A stretch of DNA of 64,000 bases from Myxocyprinus asiaticus (GCF_019703515.2 NC_059379.1:26812880-26876879); one strand, 5' to 3'; positions 25,358 to 36,632 are shown, counted from the first letter of the stretch. Notes: a model not told the origin generated them from the letters alone. Numbers and translations are program-made.

Positions 25358-26362
25358 TGTGATGAGGAGAAGGGCGGGGCCGGCCGTGTGCACTCACGGC
25401 CTGGCCCCACCCTCCTCCTCGTCACAGGGCTAATCAGCCGAGGAGAGGGATAAAGCCAACCCGGATGTGGCATTTCAAGAGAGAGAGAGCCACACGCAGC
25501 TGCCGTGTGTGTATTTGTTTGTGTCTAAAGTTTTCATTAAACATTATTTTGACTGTTCATCTGGTTCTCGCCACCTCCTTGCCCATCCTAACCCTGTTAC
25601 ATTGGTGCCGAAACCTGGGAAGGAGGAGGGATGAGCTGTCGTGGAGTCCTCGCCACTGCCGTCCTCCGAAAGGAGCAGCCGTGGCCATCCGCTGGGGGAC
25701 AGAGGAGTCGTTGCCAGCCACCTGGACATGGATGAATGGCTGCCAGAATGCAGCGGGGTCAGAGGAACAGCCGCCATCCGCAAGGGGAGGAGGGGCTTGC
25801 TGCTGGCTGCCTGGAGCGGCTCCACCGCTGCCAGGGGCGGAGGGGTTCACTACCAGCCACCAGAACACGGAGGGGCGTTCCATCCGCCAGGGGCCGGAGG
25901 ACTCGCTGCTGTCTGCCCAGGGACCAGGCAACGGCGTGTCTGGGAATCGGCGAGCAATTTTTTTTCTCTCTCTTCTCTCTTACTCTCACTGTCAATCTGC
26001 CTCGCTTTTTCCCTCTCCCCTTTTCCCTCCCCTTGTCTCCCTCCCAGGTTTCGAGAGAGGTGGGGAAAGCCTGCCGGCAGGCACAGCCAGAAGGGGGATA
26101 TGTACGTCATGTCGGGGGTCCCCCATCCTGAGGTAAAGCAGGGAGGAGTGTGATGAGGAGGAGGGCGGGGCTGGGCCGTGAGTGCACACGGCTGGCCCCC
26201 AGTTGGGCTAATCAGCCGAGGAGAGGGATAAAGCCGAGCCAGATGCGGCAGTTAGAGAGCCACACGCAGCTGCCGTGTGTGTCTTTTTAAGTTTTCATTA
26301 AATATTATTTTGACTGTTCAGCCAGTTCCCGCCTCCTCCTTGCCCATCCTAACCCTGTTACA
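25358..26362 (+). mobile_element. Small non-autonomous LTR retrotransposon (TRIM-like)
   Basis: Two similar direct repeats, 25358-25601 (244 bp) and 26149-26362 (214 bp), start TGTGATGAGGAG and end AACCCTGTTACA. A primer-binding-site candidate TTGGTGCCGAAACCTGGGA (25602-25620) follows the left LTR. A purine tract (AGCAGGGAGGAG) precedes the right one. The 550-bp interior is GC-rich with degenerate tandem units (about 25650-25945: repeats of 'GCCATCCGC' and 'GAGGGG' blocks) and no gag or pol. The flanking 5-mers are GTTCC (25353-25357) and GCTCC (26363-26367), a one-mismatch duplication. The element sits in an L2 ORF. The 223-residue ORF through it reads across the LTR and has no domain. The two LTRs differ at many positions, so it is old or recombined. 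Confidence 0.8.
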
Positions 26363-26637
26363 GCTCCTAAACTATGGAATAGTCTCCCTAACACTGTTCA
26401 GGATGCAGACACACTCACTCAGTTTAAGTCTAGACTAAAGACTCATCTATTTAGCCAGGCATACACCTAATTTATCCATCAACTCACAATTAGGCTGCTT
26501 TAGTTAGGTCTGCCGGAACCAGAAAGATCTATCATGATCTATAACGCTGCATAAAATTGAATGGCATCTACGCAAATATTATGTGTGTTGTGAAAAGCGC
26601 TATACAAATATACAATACAAATAAAAATGACTTGACT
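26363..26637 (+). mobile_element. L2-type LINE 3' ORF end and 3' UTR, segment 3
   Basis: Resumes with APKLWNSLPNTVQDADTL and FKSRLKTHLF, the hallmark C-terminus of L2 LINEs. It is followed by a 3' UTR ending AAAAGCGCTATACAAATA and a short AAATGACTTGACT tail. The frame is continuous with segment 2 if the LTR element and one duplication copy are removed. Confidence 0.8.
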
Positions 26638-26709
26638 AATAATTCATTTACAAATGCATTAAAAAATCATTGATATGCAATCATAACAATATGCATAAAA
26701 ACACTTAAC

Positions 26710-26947
26710 AATTTATCACACATTATACATTTGCACATATATAGTGAAATTCTTTTTTTTTTTCCACATATCACAGCTAAGCTGGGGTCAGAGTGCAGGG
26801 TCAGCCATGATATGGTGCCCCTGGAGCAGATAGGGTTAAGGGCCTTGCTCAAGGGCCCAACAGTGGCATCTTGGCAGTGCTGGGACTTGAACCCCCAACT
26901 TTCTGAGCAGTAACCCAGAGCCTTAACTGCTGAGCCACCACTGCCCC
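26710..26947 (-). mobile_element. tRNA-derived SINE with LINE-type tail
   Basis: Minus strand. It begins GGGGCAGTGGTGGCTCAGCA (box A region) with box B GGGTTCAAGTCCC, then TTGAGCAAGGCCCTTAACCC and CTGCTCCAGGGGCACC, and ends GAATTTCACTATATATGTGC. This is a different SINE family from 24789, of the kind I associate with V-SINE-type fish SINEs (family name uncertain). Confidence 0.72.
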
Positions 26948-27084
26948 TATACTTCAATGCAATACCTTCCAAATAGTGAGCCACTTTACCTCACATGTTA
27001 TGAATGCTTAATAATACTTCATCAACATTAGTAACCTATGAAAATGTACCTTAATTTAAAGTGGACACATATGGGCAGGGTTGG

Positions 27085-27485
27085 TGTCACATCTTCCCAA
27101 TCTTTTCACACAAGATCTCCTTCCCCTGAGTATTAACCCATAACCAGACTACATTTCCCAGAACCCCCTTCTTCCCGCCATTGACTCTCACACCTGATTG
27201 CCATTCATTCATTAACTCACTGTGTATATAAACCCCGCTCAAACTTCACTTCATTGCAAAGTCTTGCTAATTCACCCGTTGTCTTGCATTTCTGAGTGTT
27301 ATCTTTATCTACTGCCTGCCTGTGTTGATTATTGCTTGTCCCTTGGATTACCCCTTTGTTTACCATCTTTGATTTGTTACATTGTTTGGATTGCTTACCT
27401 GGTTTTGACCTCTGCCTGTTTAACTACGATAGCATTAAACTCTGCACATGGATCTTCACTCGGTGTCTGCATCTGACTCGTTATA
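27085..27485 (+). mobile_element. 5' LTR of a Ty3/gypsy element
   Basis: Begins TGTCACATCTTCCC and ends near GACTCGTTATA, just before the leader (AGAGACTTCACCG) and the gag start at 27499. It contains a TATA-like GTGTATATAAACCCC (27222-27236) and an AATT/ATTAAA region further down, as expected for a retroelement promoter. The 3' LTR is missing. Confidence 0.65.
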
Positions 27486-27498
27486 AGAGACTTCACCG

Positions 27499-28288
27499 AT
27501 GTCAGATCCAGCAGAGTTTCCTTCTCTTCAAGCCGCGTTCACGTTTCAAGCTGAACAGCTGGCAGCTCACCACCGTCAACTGGGACAGCTTTCCTCTGCC
27601 ATGGAAGATGTGTTAAGTTATTTGCGCACCGCTTCCCCAGCCAGGTCTCCAGCACCAACAACAAATCCAGCCCTCACACCATCGTTAACCACTCCCTTGG
27701 AAGCCTCTTCATGTCAGCCGAATCTCCGAGCCCCTCATTTCGCTCTCCCGGAGAGATTCAATGGCACGCCAGGTCAGTGTGATGGTTTTTTGCTACAATG
27801 TAGCATCTATATCGCACAAGCTTCCTCCTGTTTCCCCACTGAGGAGTCCAAGGTGGCCTTTATCACCTCCTTGCTCACAGGTCGAGCACTGGACTGGGCT
27901 ACGGCAGTATGGAATCGGAATAGCGAGATACGTAACTCTCTTGAAGCTTTCTTTTCCCATTGCAAGAGTGTTTTCCAGAATCCAGTGGGTGGCGAAGACG
28001 TGCGTGATCGCATCATTCACTTTACACAAGGGAGTTCAACGGCAGCTGACTACGCACTCGCATTCCGTACTCTCACAGCGCAAACCGGATGGGCTGATGC
28101 ATCACTCAAAACCATCTACCACAACAGACTCGCGCATCAACTTCAGGTAGAGATGGCCAACCGAAACGAAAACCTCTCTCTCAACCAGTTTATTACCCTC
28201 TCCATCAAACTGGACAATTTGAAGCACTCCAGCTACCCTGTCTTCACCTCCTCTACTACCTGCCATAACAACGCCTCAACACGAGTCT
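27499..28288 (+). pseudogene. Gypsy gag (retrotransposon capsid-like)
   Basis: Starts ATG at 27499, 14 bp after the LTR. The N-terminal region is Q/A/P-rich. The capsid-like retrotransposon gag domain then runs from about residue 80 (PERFNGTPGQCDGFLL, FITSLLTGRALDWATAVW) to about residue 250. The open frame runs on to 28419, but the zinc knuckle that should follow is read in another frame from 28289, so one indel lies near 28260-28290. In related elements gag and pol usually form one frame. Confidence 0.82.
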
Positions 28289-30178
28289 ATGCAGTTGGGT
28301 CACTCTCATCTGTCAAGAGAGGAACATCAAAGATGCATCCATTACAAACTGTGCCTGTACTGTGGAGAACCCGTCCATTTCCTCTCCGCCTGCCCCTCAC
28401 GTTCCTCCCTACCCACTAATAATTCGGTGAGTACTGACGAGTCTTATCTGTTGGAAAATAGAAATGTACTAGTTGAGGTAAAACTCTGTTCCAGTCAGAA
28501 TTCCATTTCTGTCAAAGCTCTTATCGACTCCGGGGCAGCAGGCAATTTTATTGGCTCTGATCTCTGCAATCTGTTATCTCTGGATACTGCCCCTTGTGTG
28601 CCTTCTTTCTCTGTTACAGCACTAGATGGTCGCCCTCTTCATGCTGGCACAGAGCTTCACGTCACTCAAACCATCTCTGTGCAAGTTGGTGCTCTTCATC
28701 ATGAAACACTACAACTACTCGTCACCAACACTCCCAAGAACCCTCTCATCCTTGGGTACCCCTGGCTCGCTAAACATAATCCTCACATTTCTTGGACTGA
28801 TGGAGAGATCATCCAGTGGGGGACCTCTTGTTTTACCTCCTGCCTACGTTTGGTGGAACCCGTTTCCCTTCAGACCACTCACATCAACCCCGCTGAGTCC
28901 TCTGTGCAACCCACCATCCCATCAGCCTACCAAGACTTCCTGCCCGTGTTTAGTAAAGCTAAGGCCACTCAGTTACCTCCTCACCGCTATACTGACTGTG
29001 CTATCGACCTCCTTCCAGGCACTCAATCCCCTAAGAGCCGCATCTACCCCCTGTCGATCCCAGAAACACAGGCCATGGAGGATTACATTGAAGAAGCACT
29101 TCAGATGAGTTTCATCCAACCCTCTACTTCAACTACGGCAGCTGGCTTCTTCTTTTTGGCTAAGAAAGATGGCGGACTCCATCCCTGTATAGACTATAGG
29201 GGCTTTAACGCCATCACCGTCAAGTTTCCCTATCCTCTTCCACTAGTGCCTGCGGCACTCGGAAAAATACGGGATGCCAAGGTCTTTACCAAACTTGATT
29301 TGCGTCATGCTTACAACCTCATTCGCATCAAGGAAGGGGATGAGTGGAAGACTGGCTTCATCACTCATTCTGAGCAGTACAAATACCGGATCATGCCTTA
29401 TGGCCTTGGCAACTCACCTTCCATCTTACAATCCTTCATGAATGAGATCTTTCGGGACCTTCTGCACCGAAGCATTGTAGTTTACATCGACATCTTGGTT
29501 TTCCCCCCTTCCCTTGAAGCTCATGTTCAGCACGAATGCCAAGTTCTCCAACACCTCCAAGATAATCACCTCTTCATAAAAGCCTCCACCATGTCTCCAC
29601 AACATCATTTCTGGGTTACATGATCAGCCCCGAGAGGGCCCACATGGACAGTCTCAAAGTTGATGCCATAAAGAACTGGCCTTGACCGGGTTCAACCAAA
29701 GAACTCTAACGTTTCCTGTTTTGCTAACTTCTACAGGCGATTCATTCGTAACTTCAGCACCATAGCAGCCCCTCTCACCTCTCTCCTCATAGGAAAACCT
29801 AAAACTCTTCAGTGGACTTCTCCGGTCATAAGGGCCTTCCAGGATCTTAAAGTAAGATTCACCACTGCACCTGTACTCCATCATCCTGATCCTTCTAAGA
29901 CTTTCATAGTGGAGGTGGATGCCTCTAACATTGGGAGTGGAGCGATTCTCTCTCAACGACACGGTAACCCAGCCAAGATGCATCCCTGTGCTTTCTTCTC
30001 TCGCAAACTCAACTCAGCAGAACAGAACTACGACATGGGGAACCATGAGCTTCTGGCCACGAAGGATGTGCTTGAGGAATGGCACCATTGGTTAGAGGGA
30101 TCCCAACACCCATTCACCATCCTCACTGATCATCGCAATCTGTAGTATTTACGCTCTGCCAAACGACTCAACCCTAGA
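28289..30178 (+). pseudogene. Gypsy pol part 1: zinc knuckle, protease, reverse transcriptase, RNase H
   Basis: The open 444-residue stretch begins with a CCHC knuckle (CLYCGEPVHFLSAC). An aspartic protease follows (ALIDSGAAGNFIG, DSG instead of the commoner DTG), then the RT: FFFLAKKDGGLHPCIDYRG, TKLDLRHAYNLIRIKEGDEWKT (motif A intact) and IMPYGLGNSPSILQSFMN. The catalytic box reads YIDILVF where the family has Y-I-D-D: one Asp codon is missing in frame. A frameshift near 29600 ends the ORF at 29623, and several more shifts lie at 29680-29740. RNase H then resumes ([39 protein letters not shown]) until a TAG at 30144-30146 where related elements carry Glu. The solo LTR at 30183 splits the frame. 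Confidence 0.88.
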
Positions 30179-30182
30179 CAAG

Positions 30183-31241
30183 TGTTGGGCCTCATGTATT
30201 CAGATAGAAGACAAAGGCAGGCCTAACAGTCATATAAACATTCCTCAAGCCCCCTCCTTCTAAGTCATAAATTGTACTGATAAAAATTGCACCAAAATCA
30301 AACAAAGGGAGTCCAAAACAGACTACAGATCCATGAAGCCTTGCCCTCTAAAGGATCGAGCTCTCAACTCCTATTGGATGAGGCACACAACAGAACGTCC
30401 CTCAAACATGACATCATCAGGACTTCAAATAATTCTGAAATGCTTCCAAAGTGGCTTCCAGCGACTTAGTTCACCGAATACGGACGTAGCTTTTTGCTGC
30501 TCTCCGGTGCAGCCTCGTGGCATAAGGAAGTAATGTCCGACTTGAAACTGTAGCCATACAATCTCCATCTCGCTGGATGAGTTGAGATTACTCTGTGTTC
30601 AACCGAGCACTCTAACGGATCCGAAGGAGACCGCCGAGCAATTTGCATCTTCATCCGTTGGCCTACAGAAGTGAAGAGATTAAAGGTTTCTCTTCCATCT
30701 TCAATCAAGTCGACATTTCTGAGTTCTCCGCCAGCCCGCCGAGAATCAACAGCCGTACCGCCTGCCGACAGCGCGAGGAAACGGCCCCCCCTCTCGTCAT
30801 CACCCGAGCCTCAAGGAACCGGGTCAAAGTTAAAGGACAGAGGAAAACACATTCTACCTGTGTCCTCATGCGATTCAAGTAAGAGGTTTACGTCTGGGCA
30901 GAGATAGAATATTATAGCGTGTTATTCTTGTGTTTCAAGGTTTTTTCTTGTACAGTTTACGGACCGCCATGTCCGCTCATTATTAATACTCAGGGTATTA
31001 ATTATCACGAATTTGTTTTGCTGTATTGTGGTCCAACCAAATTGGACTGTTGTGCATTTTCGCCATCGCGGGTGAGACAGCAACTGAGTTCATCCATTAA
31101 AGAGTCAAATAACAAGGGACTTTTACGAGCACCGCTGTGTATAAAATATTTATTAATTTAAATATTTATTAATAACTACAGAAATAATTACCAATTATTT
31201 CTGACAGTAACACTGATCTCAACAACCAGTAAAGCCCTACA
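30183..31241 (+). mobile_element. Solo LTR-like insertion inside the gypsy element, copy 2
   Basis: Starts TGTTGGGCCTC and ends CCCTACA, flanked by CAAG (30179-30182 and 31242-31245; ACAAG if the terminal A is counted with the target). Removing it joins the gypsy RNase H/connection codons (..RQ / AR..W) in frame. Most of it equals 22863-23812. The 5'-TG..CA-3' ends, the 4-5 bp duplication and the 1.06 kb length fit a solo LTR. No internal ORF survives in both copies. Confidence 0.78.
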
Positions 31242-31245
31242 CAAG

Positions 31246-32798
31246 CTCGTTGGGCTCTGTTCTTCACCAGATTCAACTTCTCAGTGACGTATCGTCCTGG
31301 GTCAATGAACACTAAAGCTGATGCCCTCTCTCGGATTTATTCACCTGAATCTCCTGAATCCCCTCTGACCATCCTGCCCGAATCAGTTATCGCTGCTCCT
31401 GTCCAGTGGGACATCATGAAGGACATCGAACAAGCCACGCTGATGGAACAACCCACACCCAATTGCCCTAGAGATCGTGTCTACATTCCTGCCAAACTCC
31501 ATCCTCAAATCATGCAATGGATCCATACCTCCTTGAGCTTTGGTCACCCAGGTAAGAACCGCACCACACAACTAGTTCAGAATAAGTTGGTGGCCTTCCC
31601 TATCCCGAGATGTTGCCCAGCATGTAAAGGGGTGCTCTATCTGTGCCATAGCTAAATCCTCCAGACTTCTTCCAACAGGACTCCTCCACCCCTTTCCCAT
31701 CCCACAACATCCCTGGTCTCACATTGCCATAGATTTCCTCACTGACTTTCCTGTGTCTCAGGGTAACACCACTATCATGGTGGTGGTGGATAGGTTCTCC
31801 AAAGCCTGCCGTCTTGTCCCACTTAAGAATCTGCCTTCTGCTCTAGAGATGGCTGAGACAATCTTCCACCAAGTATTTCGGCTCTACAGTTTGCCAGATG
31901 ACATCATCTCGGACAGAGGACCTCAATTCACTTCATGGATCTGGAGGGAATTCTGAAAGCTTCTGAATGTCAACGTCAGCCTGACTTCCAGTTATCATCC
32001 TCAGTAGAATTGCCAGACTGAACGCATCAACCCATAAGTAGGTCGCTATCTCCGCATCTTCTGTGTCTCTAACCAGTATGATTGGTGTCGATTTCTCCCT
32101 TGGGCAGAGTATGTAAGAAACTCCCTTCGCAGTTCCTCTACTGGTTTGACCCCTTTTCAGTGTATCCTGGGATATCGACCTCCGCACTTTCCCTGGTCGG
32201 TAGAACCATTGGAGTTACCTGCGGTTAATCAATGAATGCAGCACAGCAACCAAGTCTGGGAGTCTGCCCATGTTCACCTACAGAGAGCCATCCGTCAACA
32301 GAAGATACATGCTGACCAACATCGTCGACCCTTCCCCACTCTCCGTCCAGGCCAACGAGTGTGGCTGCCCACCCGAGACCTCCGCCTGCGGCTACCCTGC
32401 AAAAAACTCTCCCCAAGGTATGTTGGCCCATTTAAGATCAAACAAATTAATCCTGTATGTTACAAACTTCAACTGCCTCCTCACTACCGCATCTCTCCTA
32501 CTTTCCATGTGTCTATCCTCAAACCTGTGGTCGAGTCTGCCAGCACCCACACTGACAACCTTCCCCCTCCTCCTCTTGACCTCGACAGGGAGACCGCCTA
32601 CCAAGTCAACACTCTCCTTGAATCTCGATGCCGGGGCAGAGTCTTACAATATCTGGTAGACTGGGAGGTCTATGGACCTGAGAAACAGTCTTGGGTCTCA
32701 TCGGAAGACATTCTGGACCCCTCCCTCAACTCAGAATTTCACCTAGCCCATCCTGACTACCCTGGCCCCAGGCCCCAGGGCAGACCCCCCCAAAGTGT
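31246..32798 (+). pseudogene. Gypsy pol part 2: integrase and chromodomain
   Basis: Begins with the end of the connection region ([20 protein letters not shown]). The degraded integrase zinc finger follows near 31520-31650, with a frameshift around 31620. The catalytic core comes next (AIDFLTDFP near 31728; [10 protein letters not shown] near 31911; QTERIN near 32013), broken by stops near 31954 and 32005 and others up to 32233. From 32236 an open frame carries the C-terminal part ([27 protein letters not shown]) and a chromodomain ([27 protein letters not shown], about 32610-32790). The frame then runs on into unrelated downstream sequence to 33048. Confidence 0.85.
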
Positions 32799-32882
32799 GA
32801 TTAGTTGCATTTTATTATTTGAATTTAGCAACAGACCTGCAACACATTTTTGCGTCCCGGCCCACAAGTTGAGAACCAGTGG
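32799..32882 (-). repeat. hAT-type terminal fragment
   Basis: Inverse reads CCACTGGTTCTCAACTTGTG then GGGCCGGGACGCAAAA, a terminus typical of fish hAT elements. It sits exactly where the gypsy element is cut off, so its insertion or a deletion removed the gypsy 3' end. Confidence 0.5.
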
Positions 32883-34870
32883 TTTAACCAGTAATGGCCT
32901 TCTCCCTTATTTGAACTCTCAGAAACTGGCTCTGCTAATGTGCTCTGTAGGTCTTGGGGACAGACTGCAGGCTAATGGTTTAACCCATGTTAATCAGTCA
33001 CAATACTGTTGTAGGACAAGCTTCCCATGGCAGCACCTGTATTCGTAGTTGGAGTTAATCACCTTACTTATCCTGTGAAGCACCAAATCCTCTTAAATTA
33101 AAAGGCAGATTAGCAGTGGAGACAGGCACTTTAATACAGTAATTTAGTTGCTTTAGTTTGTGGTATCAGGCGATTTAAGGGTGGATAACTTCTGCTGAAG
33201 GCTGTCTCCTTGAAATACAAACATGGCTGAAACATATTAATCAATTCAGTTGCAGGAGTCTTGCAAATGTTTGCGCTAAAAGAATAACAATTACTTAATT
33301 TAGAAACTTACAGTGCAGTGCTATTTCAGTGTATTTAGCACATGGTTTAATTAGATTGTGGGTGGTTAGTGAAATTTTTGTGATGAAATACTGCACAAAA
33401 AATTTGCAAAACAGTTAAGTGAATTCTCCCCGGAGAAGTTACATTCTGGTCCATTGTTCCCTTTAATAGGAAGAGATGCATTCTGCTTTGAAAGGAACAA
33501 TGTTTTGAGGACACATGAATATATGAGATGGGTCTCATTTCATACACAAAAACAGAAAGAGAGCGAGAGAGAGAGGAAGAGAAACAGAAAGAGATTACTA
33601 CCTGCTGAATAGCTGACCTCATTCCCTTTGAGCCAGAACACATCTGGTTTCGTTGTTTAATTAGAGTGTTGTAAATAGTGAGGATTAAAGATCACTTTAT
33701 AGTGGGGATAAAACATCGTGACAACATGGCTCTTATCCCTCATAAATCTGCCTGTATTTGTTCCTGAAAACTCTGCAGGATTATTGAGATATGGGCCGGT
33801 AATCTGGTCCATTGCTGGCGTCACCTTTCATGTTGTGTGGGATGCCCCTTTAATATCCCATTCCAGACCACTTCCTGTGGTACCCCATTTGTGGTCTCCG
33901 TGGGTGTTACATTAGATTAAGACATTAGATAAAAACATTGTTTTGTTAGTTTCCAACCGTACTTTCTTTCCCAATTCAGTGTAGTCACTTCATTATACTT
34001 TTGAAGATCATGTAGATGAATTTAGAGTTCTTTAGAGAATACAACTGATTTTTAGATTTTCATAATGTATTAATCATAAATAAAGTAAAATTCATCTTCA
34101 TGCATCTTGCTTTGTGTGATTACAAAAAAGATAAATGATTCACATTTAACTGTTTCCTTTTACATTTCAGATTTGATTATCATGCTATAAAGAACTCAAG
34201 TCACATCCTCCATAAAAGTTTCAAGTCTAGTAGTTGGTGAGACTATATCTACCTAAACCATGCATTGTCGAAAATAGGGATTGGCTGCCCCTCACCTCCT
34301 ATACTGTTGGATTAATTCAGTGGTGTAGCTAAACATAAATGACATCCGAGGCTTAACCCATGAGTGCCATGTCATAATGCAAAGCTTCCTACATGTGTAC
34401 ATTATTTAAACCAGAGTTCCATTTTACAGTGTTTTTAATTTGGCTTTTAACGCTGTCATACAGGTTTGGTGGAAAAGAGAATAAACGAAAATTAATGTAC
34501 TAAAGTTTACAAATCCAAGATAAAGAAAAGATGCAAATAAATATTAAATATACATACAGTATATAGCTAAAACTTTAGTTAATTTACTGTATTTTCGTTG
34601 ATTACAGTGGGATTCAAAGGCTTGGACAGAAACTTTTTTTTAATAGACCAAGTAAAATTGCAACTGTATGTCTGGGGATATACAGTATACTGTAATTATT
34701 TGGAGCCGGAGTATGCTTTATTCTGTGATTTGATTAGCTTGACCTGTACTGTAAAGCCCTTTACATCGATTCTAGTAGGTAAAGATTTAAAAAATAGTGC
34801 AGACTATTTTTGTACTCTACACTTTTGTGTTGTAGCTTTGCTATTAAAGATGCATGAATAATAGAATCAT
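32883..34870. other. Intergenic, no gene seen
   Basis: No ORF with homology. It holds a purine-rich tract (AGAGAGCGAGAGAGAGAG near 33557) and AT-rich DNA towards 34560. Nothing further is recognised. Confidence 0.5.
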
Positions 34871-34907
34871 CCTGGTTACTTTCGTAACCTCCGTTCCCTG
34901 ATGGAGG

Positions 34908-35063
34908 GATGTAGTGACACTAGGGGTCACTCTTGGGAGCCCCAAACACCTCTGCTTTTTGAAAAAAGGCCAATGGGAATTGGCGAGTGGAATTTGCATG
35001 CCACTCCCCCGGACATACAGGTATAAAAGGAGCTAGTATGCAACCACTCATTCAGGTTTTGTG
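34908..35063 (+). repeat. DIRS left inverted terminal repeat with TATA box
   Basis: Shared with the inverse of 38853-39006: ATGTAGTGACACTAGGGGTC, then GGCCAATGGGAATTGGCGAG, then the promoter-like GTATAAAAGGAGCT (35021-35034). Upstream of it (34871-34907) is the terminus CGTAACCTCCGTTCCCTGAT. Confidence 0.9.
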
Positions 35064-35689
35064 CTGAGGAGCCGAGACAAGGTCCCGGCCATTTCAGCGG
35101 GTAGTTCAGTGTTGTGGCAAGAGGGACATGTTGTGTCGATGTAGTGACACTAGTGGTCCCTATACAAAACTCCACAACTAGCTGAACTGTGTTACGTGGA
35201 CTGGTGGTGCGAGATGAGCAGACCGCTGTGTGCCTCATAGCCAGCACACCAGGCCATCACGTAACCTCCCCTAATGCTCTTATGAGCGTCGAATGGTCCT
35301 TTGGGAACAAGTCGACTGCCCAACAAATAGGGACAGGCTAGCTCAGCCGTGGCCTCTTTTTCTCTTTTTTTCTCCCCAAAAAGAGTGGAATTTGTTAACC
35401 GACTGGGGGCCATAAATGTCTACGTCAGGGATGTGTGCACCTACCCCAGTAGAGGGCTTAATTAGCACACATACTGGGCCGGAAGCGAGTTACGCCGCAA
35501 ACTCGTCTGTCACAGGGCTAAGGAGAAAAGTCATCCAGAGATCACAGCATGTGAACACGACTGGGAGTCAAAAGCCCATGTCTTCACCTCAAGGGAGGGG
35601 AAAGGCGATATGCGCAAGCAGTACACCCGGCCAGCTGTCCCGGAACTTACCCGCTCGTACCTGACAATACTCTGGACGAAACCGGCTCA

Positions 35690-36632
35690 ACCCGGAGTGT
35701 GTAAAACCTCGCAAAGGTGTTGGGTGTTGCCCAGCCCGCTGCTCTGCAGATGTCCGCCAAAGAGGCACCACTGGTCAGGGCCTAGGAGGCCACTACACAC
35801 CTAGTAGAGTGGGCTCGTAACCCCACTGGGGCGGCACGTCTTGAGCATGACATGCCATCACGATGGCGTCAACGACCCTGTGGGCGATCCTCTGTTTGGA
35901 GACAGCGCTTCCATTCCACTGTCCACCAAAGCAGACAAAGAGCTGCTCGGAGCTTCTAATGCTCTGTGTGCGATCCAAATAGATAAGTAAAGCATGCACC
36001 GGACACAGCAACGCCAAGGCTGGATCTGCCTCCTCCTGGGGCAGCGCTTGCAGGTTCACCACCTGATCCCTAAAAGAGGTCGTGGGAACCTTGAGCACAT
36101 AGCTCGGTCAGGGTCTCAGGATCACGTGAGAATAACCCGGACCGAACTCCAGGCACTATTCACTGACAGAGAACACCTGCATTTCCCCTACCCTCTTGAT
36201 GGAAGTGAGCGCAGTCAGGAGGGCAGTCTTCAAAGAGAGTGCCTTAAGCTCAACTGACTCCAGGGGCTCAAAGGGAGGTCCCCGTAGACCCTGAAGGACT
36301 ACAGAGAGGTCCCATGAGGGGATGAGGTGCGGTCTGGAGGGATTCAACTTCCTAGTGCCTCTCAGGAACCTGATTATCAAGTCGTGCTTCCCCAAATACT
36401 TACCATCCACTGCATCGTGATGTGCCAAAATGGCGGCTACATACACCTTCAATTTGGAGGGGGACAGCCGCCACTCCAGCCTCTCCTGCAGGAAGGAAAG
36501 CACCGATCCGACTGCGCATCTCTGGGGATCTTCGTGTCGGGAAGAACACCACTTAGCGAACAGATGCCACTTCAAGACATACAGGCGCCTCATAGAGGGA
36601 TCCCTAGCCTGAGTGATCGTGTCCACCGTCAC
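35690..36632 (-). pseudogene. DIRS tyrosine recombinase
   Basis: Minus strand. The first open part (36632-36156, 158 residues) has the N-terminal SAM-like region (RRLYVLKWHLFAKWC, SVLSFLQERLEWRLSPSKLK) and the start of the catalytic domain, with the putative first catalytic Arg in ALTSIKRVGEMQ (about residue 147). After a stop/frame change near 36150-36100 it continues (36098-35793: CPVHALLIYLDRT, SKQRIAHRVVDAI). In a third frame it ends with CRAAGWATPNTFARFYTL, where the Tyr codon at 35703-35701 is the expected nucleophile. The catalytic residues mostly survive, but at least two frame breaks inactivate it. Confidence 0.82.

Larger units (their letters stand above)
27085..32798 (+). mobile_element. 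Ty3/gypsy chromodomain retrotransposon, decayed, 3' end missing
   Basis: The order LTR, gag, zinc knuckle, protease, RT, RNase H, integrase, chromodomain defines a chromovirus-type gypsy element. It is interrupted by a solo LTR (30183-31241), carries several frameshifts and nonsense changes, and breaks off after the chromodomain at about 32798, where a hAT end fragment follows. No envelope gene. It cannot be active. Confidence 0.9.

Noticed and set aside
25465..26136. 223-residue ORF (and overlapping ORFs on both strands)
   Set aside because: Runs from inside one LTR through GC-rich tandem repeats of a TRIM-like element. No domain, and all six frames are open by composition.
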